From Halocaridina rubra (taxonomy: Eukaryota; Arthropoda; Malacostraca; Decapoda; Atyidae), in contig JAXCGZ010016630.1 of the NCBI GenBank assembly GCA_037179515.1, forward strand, positions 1-13,197: a stretch of DNA of 13,197 nucleotides, written 5' to 3'. The first letter of the stretch is position 1; the number at the start of each line of letters is the position of its first letter. Under the pieces are notes generated by a model. The model was not told where the DNA came from. It did no database searches and saw only the letters and a program-made list of their open reading frames with translations. Below, piece after piece: positions 7,861-13,197 of the stretch. Made by a program: the position numbers and the translations under genes.

Positions 7861-9001
7861 GCAGTTATGTGAGAAATATTTAGCAAAGGGTAAGGATGTG
7901 TATTTTGCATTTTTGGATCTGGAGAAAGCATATGATAGAGTTGATAGAGAGACTATGTGGAATGTTTTGAGATTATATGGAATTAATGGTAAATTGTTGC
8001 ATGCAGCGAAGAGTTTGTATGAGGGCAGTAGAGCTTGTGTTAGGGTAGGGAATGAAGTGAGTGAATGGTTTCCAGTGAGTGTGGGACTGAGACAGGGATG
8101 TGTGATGTCACCATGGCTGTTCAATTTGTATACTGATGGAGTTGTAAGAGAGGTGAATGAGTGAGTGCGTGGTCGAGGTTTGAGAATGGTAGATGGCGAT
8201 GATAACGAGTTGTAGCTGAATCAGTTGCTGTTTGCAGATGATACTGTGGTGGTAGCAGATTTAGAGGAAAAGCTGTGTCAGTTAGTGTCAGAATTTGGAA
8301 TGGTGTGTGAGAGAAGGAAGTTGAGAGTGAATGTTGGAAAGAGTAAGGTTATGAGGTGTACAAGAAATGAGGATGGCGCTGGATTGAATGTTATGTTGAA
8401 TGGAGAGACACTTGAGGAGGTTAATCAGTTTAAGTATTTAGGCTCGGTTATAGCTGCAAATGGTGGAGTGGAAGCAGATGTGTGTCACAGAGTGAATGAA
8501 GGATGTAAAGTGTTGGGTGCATTGAAAGGAGTGATGAAGAATAGAGGGTTGGAAATGAATGTTAAGAAAGTTTTGTATGAGAAAGTGGTTGTGCAAACTG
8601 TGATGTATGGATCAGAGTTATAGGGTATGGAAGTAAGTGAGAGACAGAAACTAAATGTGTTTGAGATGAAATGCCTGAGGAGTATGATTGGTGTATCTCG
8701 ATTGGATAGGGTTAGGAATGAAGTGGTGAGAGCAAGAACGGGTGTGAGGAGAGAAATTGCAGCCAGAGTAGATATGAATGTTCAGAGATGGTTTGGCCAT
8801 GTGGAAAGGATGGATGATGAAAGGCTGCTGAAAAAGGTGATGAATGCGAGAGTTGATGGGAGACATGCTAGAGGAAGGCCTAGGTTTGGATGGATGGATG
8901 GAGTAAGGAGAGCCCTGAATGATAGGAGGATGGATGTGAGGGAAGCAAGCGAGCGTGCTAGGAATAGGAATGAGTGGCGAGCGATTGTGACGCAGCTCTG
9001 A
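7861..9001 (+). pseudogene. Reverse transcriptase palm, thumb and C-terminal segment
   Basis: Motif A is FAFLDLEKAYDRVDRE with the catalytic Asp. Motif B is GLRQGCVMSPWLFNLYTD. Motif C is LLFADDTVVVAD, in which FADD supplies the catalytic Asp pair. QFKYLGSVIAANGG follows as motif D/E. The C-terminal part has FEMKCLRSMIGVSRLDRVRN and RWFGHVERMDDERLLKKV, typical of RTE-like proteins. Three in-frame stops interrupt it (8162-8164, 8213-8215, 8621-8623). Context suggests they replaced Arg CGA, Gln CAG and Trp TGG codons. The natural end is TGA 8999-9001. Confidence 0.88.
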
Positions 9002-9253
9002 TGGGCATCTGCTGTTGCCACTGGTCTGCATCTTACAGAGGTAGCCCTGTGGTAGGGGCAGTAGGAGGAGTTGGCAGTTGTGAAGCGACACAGGTTGTGG
9101 AAGAGCCGGGAGGTTGGGCTGTGGCACTCCAGCAGTGCCATCTGAACGGTCGCTAGCTCCCTCGTCATTGCCCATAGAGCAAAGTAATCCCCATATTTGT
9201 TTTCCTTTCTTGATGTCGGCTACCCCCCCAATTAAAGGGGGAAACAGCCAAGG
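9002..9253 (+). other. 3' untranslated region of the RTE-like element with terminal hairpin
   Basis: About 250 nt lie between the end of the polyprotein frame and the tail. Near its end, C7 (9223-9229) pairs with G5 (9237-9241) around an AATTAAA-type loop, just upstream of the (TAGA)n tail. A conserved hairpin at the RNA 3' end is the sort of structure an RTE reverse transcriptase could recognise; that role is inference. Confidence 0.65.
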
Positions 9254-9272
9254 TAGATAGATAGATAGATAT
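9254..9272 (+). repeat. (TAGA)n tail of the RTE-like element
   Basis: Four to five TAGA units directly follow the 3' region. RTE elements usually end in short tandem repeats and not poly-A, so this marks the 3' end of the insertion. Confidence 0.85.
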
Positions 9273-10490
9273 ACCGAAAGGATATTTGCCAGTTTCGAGC
9301 AGAGCTTCAAACATTTTCATTATTTTAGAAAGAAAGACAGGAAAACTGGTCAATTAACTAAACTCTGGGCACCATAACAAGCGAAACTTTACCTATGCTC
9401 AAAGTAATCATTAGAAACTTAGAATTAATGGAAAAACTTTACTGCAAAGTTAAGGTAAACAACATGACACAAAAGGATTCTTTTGAACTCTGAGGTAGTG
9501 AGACACAGCAGTCTTCTAGGACAACTTTGTTTGTCTTGAAAAAGAATGGATGACAGTGTCAAAAGACGATTTCAGAGTACAATGAGTCAAAAACTATTGT
9601 GTTTTAAGAACAGTTAAATATTTGACAACAAAGCCCAAATAATATAATATTTTATAGTAAGTTTTTATTCAATTTCTTGAACAATTTCTAGTTCTTAGCC
9701 AGTCAAAAAGCTATATAATACATAAACCTAGGTCAAGTTATGTTCTCTTTATGGAACAAGAGGATAATAGATTTCCAGTCATTTTTGGGGGTTCTATGCC
9801 ACAAGTACAGGAGCAATCACACTAGTGACTGTTGAATTCCCAAGCCACAAATACAGACACTATCACACCATTGACTGCAAAGCTGATATACAAAGCAAAT
9901 CATCCACATCTATAGAAAATAACATTATTGAGACCACTTGCAATAAAAACCTCGATATCAAGAGGTCTTAAGAAGTGAGAAAGAAAAGAAGTACAGAGGA
10001 CAGGGTATCAATTAGAACTTCTTAGAATGTATTGTTTAGGAGTGAAAATAAAAGTACAATATGCATGGATAAGAACAGAATAAATGAGATTTATCACAGA
10101 ATCTCAACATATTTGTTCTGGTCATATTTGAAATCAACTGACCATACAAATTTCAAAAAACGAACACGATTTTCAAAATGAGTTATCATAACCTGCGTGA
10201 GTTTTATAGTAACTTCAATTAAAATTACCCGAGATAAGCATAAAATAATTTAAGTTTATAGCTTTCGTACAGAGCAAAGAGGTTACTACATGGAAGGAAA
10301 AGAAATAATGAGCCAATTTAAAAGCATAGAAATAGCTTTGGCTTCACTCGATGAGGAATAAATGAAATTCTATGATCATATTTACTACATCTCAACATAT
10401 ATATCAAAGGAGGGAAGAAAGCAGAGAAGCAAAGATACTGACAGGCTGTTTCAATAGAAAAAAAAAGAGGGGTGATTAAAAGCAGTTTTT
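9273..10490. other. Anonymous AT-rich DNA between the two LINEs
   Basis: No gene, RNA gene or transposon terminus is recognised in about 1.2 kb. An imperfect direct duplication (9796-9831 and 9842-9877, 28 of 36 bases identical, period 46) is the only internal structure seen. Confidence 0.5.
9796..9877 (+). repeat. Imperfect two-copy tandem duplication, period 46 bp
   Basis: GCCACAAGTACAG...CACACTAGTGACTG is followed by GCCACAAATACAG...CACACCATTGACTG. About 78% identity over 36 aligned bases suggests an old local duplication. Confidence 0.55.
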
Positions 10491-10520
10491 ACACACACAC
10501 ACACACACACACACCGCGCG
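10491..10520 (+). repeat. (CA)12 followed by CGCGCG
   Basis: A 24-base AC repeat (10491-10514) leads into CCGCGCG. Alternating purine-pyrimidine DNA of this kind favours the Z form under supercoiling. No function is implied by the context. Confidence 0.9.
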
Positions 10521-11420
10521 TTCAGTGACACACGAAATTGCTCCTCTTAAATTTTAAAGTTTCGAGTGACTAAAGTGCTTAGTGGAAAACTTTACCATAA
10601 TTTCCAAAAATCGGAAATCGTGCAGAGTATTGTGAGTACAAAAACTATTTGTTGTAAGGCGAGACTGTTCATATTAAAGGAAAAAATTGAGAACTTTTTC
10701 GTGAGGAAGAGAGAGAAGCTGCCGTCCAGTTTCTGCCTTGAGGGAAATCTAGAAGAGTTGCCAGACGTGGAGCCTCACACCACATTACCTAATTTTTTGT
10801 GTAAACTGGGGAAAGCTCTTAAGCCGTTTTACCTGATCCTGTGGTTCTATATATTGTTAAAATCAGTATCCTTCCCATTTATATTAACTAGTTAGTTAGT
10901 TTGATACACGAAAAAATTGAATAATAAAAGAAAAAAAAATTACCAAATACCCACCTGTCAACAGTACTGAGTTAAGTTGCCAAGTAGTACAGCAGTCCTA
11001 TTTTCTTCATTTTTTTTGCTTTTCTTTTAGCTTTCTCGTTTGCTATTTTGTTATTTTGTATATATATTGAGTTAAATGTAAAGTCTAAATCCCGTGATAA
11101 CATATCTTGGCTAGCAAGTCAGTTTATCAGTTAGGAAGAATATATAACAGAAACAGGTGGGTGCCACCTCGAACACAAACTCGAATTTTCCTTCAGGTTT
11201 GACTTTTGTTTTTCTTTTTCTTTTTATACGTAAATTACCATGGTCAAGTTTTTAAGTTAAGATGTGTGTTACCAGAAAGGAGACAAACTGAGTCACTAAA
11301 TAGCACCTATATGAAGATATAAAAATTCTGTGTGAAGGTAAATTAGAAGTTTTTCTCTTTTCTTTTTTTTTTCCTCTTTCTCGTCTTCTTTCTATATTCT
11401 GTGAGAGGGAGAACATAAAA
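10521..11420. other. Anonymous DNA upstream of the second LINE
   Basis: There is no supported gene. A 109-codon open frame from 10566 starts only at GTG and has no recognisable domain. A pyrimidine-rich stretch at about 11348-11400 precedes the first ATG of the LINE and may be part of its 5' untranslated region; the true 5' end of the element was not found. Confidence 0.5.
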
Positions 11421-11507
11421 ATGAAGCCATCTCTGTCCCAAACCTCTCCCACCCATGGGTCGGGAGAAGGGGTAGTCATCAGAGGACTTAGAGAATCAAG
11501 AAGTTAG
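11421..11507 (+). CDS. Possible short upstream ORF (28 codons) before ORF1
   Basis: ATG at 11421 with A at -3 opens a 28-codon frame (MKPSLSQTSPTHGSGEG...) that ends at TAG 11505-11507, five bases before the ORF1 ATG. It may be a uORF controlling ORF1 by reinitiation. Alternatively it is the original ORF1 N-terminus split off by a frameshift near 11490-11510, since charged residues follow in the neighbouring frame. It is not recognised as any protein family. Confidence 0.25.
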   Translation: MKPSLSQTSPTHGSGEGVVIRGLRESRS

Positions 11508-11512
11508 AGGAA

Positions 11513-12496
11513 ATGGTTACAAGCCTTGATGATAAAATTCGGAATATGGATGGAGAAATGAAAGAGAATGAAACACTCAGAGAACAAATAAGATCTTTGG
11601 AGGAAGCAAATAAAGCACAAGGGCAGGAGAGAAAGAAACTAGAAAAAAGAATAAAGAAGCTGGAAGGGGAAAAGAGTCAACTAGAATCTAGAATTTCTAA
11701 TCAAGAAGATAAAAACAAACAGCTAAATGACAACCTAAAGGAATTAGATGTTAGTTCACTGCTATCTTCTGAGAGAGACGAGATTGCTGCTTGGAATGTT
11801 CAGATTAAGGAAAACATTGAACAGTTCAGAAAAGAGTTCCAGGAGCTGAATATGGAAAATGATGCCATGAAAACGTCCTTTGCTGATGCACTAAAGGGGA
11901 ATGTGGCAGTAAAAGAGGCTGTAAAGGTGGTGGCACTGGAAAACATACAAACAGTTGACTATAAAGAGACAGTAATCGAAAAAATGAAAGACGTTGTGAT
12001 GGAAAGGGCAAACCCACTCATCAGACAGGCACTTGATAAGGAGAAGACAGTGGTAATCTTAGGCATAAGTGAATCCCAGGAGCCAACATGGCAGGGGAGA
12101 CTTGAAGAAAATAAAGCTAGGGTTGTAGACCTGATAAGAAAGCTTGGAGTAGTATGTGGTCCTGAGGATATTGTAAACATACACCAACTAGGTAAATATT
12201 CGAGGGAAGGAAAGCCGAGACCAACAAAAGTAACCTTTGAGAGAGGGGAGACATGTAGGGAAATATTGTTGAGAAAAAAAAGTCTAAAAGACCTTCAAGA
12301 ATGCAAAGAAGTGTTCATTAGACGATACAGAACACAGGAAGAGATGGGAAAGATCAAAAACTTGTTGCAAGAGGCAAGAAGGTTAAATGATGAAAGAAAT
12401 GAAGAAGAGAAGAAAAATTTTCGTTACGGAATACTTCCAGACAAAGGGGAGATAAAGAAGATAATGACAGAGGATCAGGGGATGGGGCCTCATTAA
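11513..12496 (+). CDS. LINE ORF1 protein: coiled coil plus RRM-like region (327 aa)
   Basis: LINE ORF1 proteins bind the element RNA and act as nucleic-acid chaperones in the ribonucleoprotein. Residues about 5-75 and 85-120 are heptad-rich and full of Lys/Glu/Leu/Gln, predicting a coiled coil for oligomerisation. Residues about 178-273 look like the RRM-type core of such proteins: KTVVILGISES as the first strand, a helix RVVDLIRKLGV, then IHQLGKY, GKPRPTKVTFER and KEVFIRRYR. A basic/acidic helix (about 274-303) and NFRYGILPDKGEIKK close the protein. The start is chosen because G at -3 and +4 give a good initiation context and an in-frame TAG at 11489-11491 blocks extension. No zinc knuckle or PHD finger is visible. 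ORF2 overlaps its end in the -1 frame. Function is assigned by architecture, since I cannot run a profile search. Confidence 0.72.
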   Translation: MVTSLDDKIRNMDGEMKENETLREQIRSLEEANKAQGQERKKLEKRIKKLEGEKSQLESRISNQEDKNKQLNDNLKELDVSSLLSSERDEIAAWNVQIKENIEQFRKEFQELNMENDAMKTSFADALKGNVAVKEAVKVVALENIQTVDYKETVIEKMKDVVMERANPLIRQALDKEKTVVILGISESQEPTWQGRLEENKARVVDLIRKLGVVCGPEDIVNIHQLGKYSREGKPRPTKVTFERGETCREILLRKKSLKDLQECKEVFIRRYRTQEEMGKIKNLLQEARRLNDERNEEEKKNFRYGILPDKGEIKKIMTEDQGMGPH

Positions 12497-13197
12497 GATT
12501 GTTATACACAAATGCTGATGGATTAGCTGGTAAGGCAGTAGAATTAAAAGATAGGATTCACAACAGTAAGGCAGATATAGTAGCAATTACAGAGACTAAG
12601 TTGAGTGAGGACATAAACAGTGTCACAGTTTTTCCTAAGGGCTTCAGAATACTAAGGGTCGAAAGATCTGAGAGGACTGGTGGAGGGATAGCACTGCTCA
12701 TAAGTGAGAGGATTCAAGTTGAAGAGATAAACTTGGCTATAGAAAGTGAGTTCAGGGAATTTCTTGTTGCTCGCATAAATACTGGGTCAGAGAGCATTAT
12801 AATAACTGTTGTATACAACCCACCAAGGAACCAAAATAGGCTTGAAATTTATGAGGAAAGTCATATAGGTACGATTGAAGTCATAAACTCAGTTGTTAAC
12901 ATGGCGCGGGAGAAAAAATGTAGGATTTTGATTATGGGAGACTTTAATCATAAAGAGATAGATTGGATAAATCTTGACCCACACAGTGGTGAGGACTCCT
13001 TTGGGGCAAGATTCCTAGATTGCGTACAAGGGAATTTCCTACACCAACATGTAATGGAACCAACAAGAGCCAGGGGTGGGGATGAGCCATCACTACTTGA
13101 TCTGGTGTTCACAGATAATGTGTTGGATATTGAAAATATTGAGTATGAACCACCAATTGGAAAGAGTGACCACTGTGTGTTTTTGATGGAGTATATC
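12403..13197 (+). CDS. LINE ORF2, endonuclease domain (partial at window end)
   Basis: This is an EEP-fold (apurinic-type) endonuclease that would nick target DNA for target-primed reverse transcription. Counting from AGA at 12496, the catalytic set is complete: Asn6 in LLYTNADGL, Glu33 in ITETKL, Tyr107 in VVYNPP, Asp149 and Asn151 in GDFN, and Ser224-Asp225-His226 in GKSDH. TGGGIALLIS (61-70) and EPTRARGG (188-195) are further family features. The frame is open from 12403 (after TGA 12400-12402) with no stop to the window end, giving 234 codons after the ORF1 stop. There is no ATG before the catalytic core; the first in-frame ATG is at about 12901. Translation therefore must begin by reinitiation at a non-AUG codon or by -1 frameshifting from ORF1. 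The reverse transcriptase is expected downstream, outside the window. Confidence 0.82.
12415..12421 (+). promoter_or_regulatory. Candidate -1 ribosomal frameshift heptamer AAATTTT
   Basis: In the ORF1 frame the bases fall as A-AAT-TTT, which fits the X-XXY-YYZ form of -1 slippery sites. A -1 slip here passes into a frame that stays open through the ORF2 endonuclease. It lies inside the ORF1/ORF2 overlap (12403-12496). I did not find a strong pseudoknot just downstream by eye, and LINEs more often use reinitiation, so this is only a candidate. Confidence 0.3.

Larger units (their letters stand above)
6012..9001 (+). pseudogene. RTE-like endonuclease / reverse transcriptase polyprotein (broken)
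   Basis: In an intact element the product nicks target DNA and copies its own RNA onto the nick (target-primed reverse transcription). Here the frame is split over all three plus-strand frames. Endonuclease motifs occupy 6012-6737; the SDH motif and a charged linker 6738-7167; the RT finger region 7156-7860; and the RT palm, thumb and C-terminal domain to the TGA at 8999-9001. Frame changes fall near 6732-6737, in the A-run 7161-7166 and in the T-run 7847-7852. Premature stops are TGA 8162-8164, TAG 8213-8215 and TAG 8621-8623. No in-frame ATG precedes the endonuclease asparagine motif; a TAG at 5997-5999 closes the frame upstream, so the original start is lost or non-canonical. The catalytic motifs remain readable, so decay is recent to moderate. 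Confidence 0.88.
5905..9272 (+). mobile_element. RTE-like non-LTR retrotransposon, near full length, inactive
   Basis: Components in order are a 5' untranslated region with a GC hairpin, one long degraded reading frame (endonuclease then reverse transcriptase then C-terminal domain), a 3' untranslated region of about 250 nt, a 3' hairpin and a (TAGA)n tail. A single endonuclease/RT polyprotein, a short 3' region and a microsatellite tail instead of poly-A are RTE-clade traits. The motifs LGDLNARVGD, DLEKAYDRVDRE and RWFGHVERMD also fit that clade. The 5' boundary is approximate: it is placed where anonymous AT-rich DNA gives way to GTGGGGCGGGC. No target-site duplication was found; RTE duplications are often variable. 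The element does not look 5' truncated, which is uncommon for LINE copies. Confidence 0.82.
11421..13197 (+). mobile_element. CR1/Jockey-like non-LTR retrotransposon, 5' portion, cut by window end
   Basis: Two overlapping frames in the order ORF1 (coiled-coil RNA-binding type) then ORF2 (endonuclease first) define a two-ORF LINE. ORF2 phrases such as LLYTNADGL, ADIVAITETKL, GDFN, EPTRARGG and LLDLVFTDN are typical of the CR1/Jockey group and clearly differ from the RTE-like copy at 5905-9272. The reverse transcriptase and 3' end lie beyond the window. The frames seen have no premature stops, so this copy looks younger. The start given is the first ATG after the pyrimidine-rich stretch; the real 5' end may lie further upstream. 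Confidence 0.75.

Noticed and set aside
7669..8124. Minus-strand frame of 151 codons
   Set aside because: It lies opposite the RT palm region, whose plus-strand motifs A and B are unmistakable.
8651..9310. Minus-strand frames of 128 and 219 codons
   Set aside because: They are shadows of the RTE C-terminal domain and 3' region, caused by strand composition; one runs across the element boundary.
10566..10895. 109-codon plus-strand frame
   Set aside because: It begins only at GTG, shows no recognisable domain, and has no plausible splice or promoter context.

Overview
This is a eukaryotic, gene-poor, repeat-rich stretch of DNA. It holds long AT-, CT- and ATT-type microsatellites, poly-A tracts, DNA-transposon remnants and two non-LTR retrotransposons (LINEs) of different clades. 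I see no host protein-coding gene, no bacterial operon signal and no CRISPR array. The very long (CT)n and (ATT)n tracts, together with an RTE-type LINE ending in a C-run/G-run hairpin and a (TAGA)n tail, fit an arthropod and most likely a decapod crustacean. That assignment is an inference from repeat style, not a match to a named genome.

Layout. Bases 1-1150 carry two (CT)n arrays in anonymous DNA. Around 1190-1289, on the minus strand, lies a tRNA-derived SINE-like fragment with A and B boxes. Bases 1529-2111 form a complete non-autonomous hAT-type element with near-identical terminal inverted repeats and a perfect 8-bp target duplication (GTCTACCA); an expanded (ATT)n array sits inside it. 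Bases 2386-2704 form a foldback element with one left arm and two tandem right arms. Bases 2705-5570 are anonymous DNA with two more (CT)n arrays, an (ATT)n array and several A-tracts. A 106-bp (AT)n tract (5572-5677) is followed by an imperfect hairpin (5711-5814) and a short piece resembling a LINE reverse-transcriptase C-terminal motif.

Bases ~5905-9272 are a near full-length RTE-like LINE. It has a 5' GC hairpin, an apurinic-like endonuclease domain, a reverse transcriptase with recognisable catalytic motifs, a C-terminal domain, a 3' hairpin and a (TAGA)n tail. It is dead as written: three frame changes (two at homopolymer runs) and three premature stops, each one transition away from a sense codon. 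Bases 9273-11420 hold nothing I recognise beyond a (CA)12 tract and an imperfect duplication.

Bases ~11421-13197 are the 5' part of a second LINE, CR1/Jockey-like by its endonuclease, cut by the window end. ORF1 (327 aa) encodes a coiled-coil protein with a likely RRM-like nucleic-acid-binding region. ORF2 begins in the -1 frame with an endonuclease whose catalytic residues are all present and whose frame is unbroken to the end of the window. ORF1 and ORF2 overlap by about 90 nt. The overlap contains an in-phase A-AAT-TTT heptamer, so a fusion made by -1 frameshifting is a possible but unproven alternative to reinitiation.

How the parts relate: the two LINEs are independent insertions. LINE enzymes of these kinds can supply reverse transcription for SINEs, and hAT or foldback elements depend on transposases encoded elsewhere. 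I do not see a previously undescribed multi-gene system here. The most informative items are the ORF1/ORF2 junction, the nested foldback and the well-bounded hAT element.
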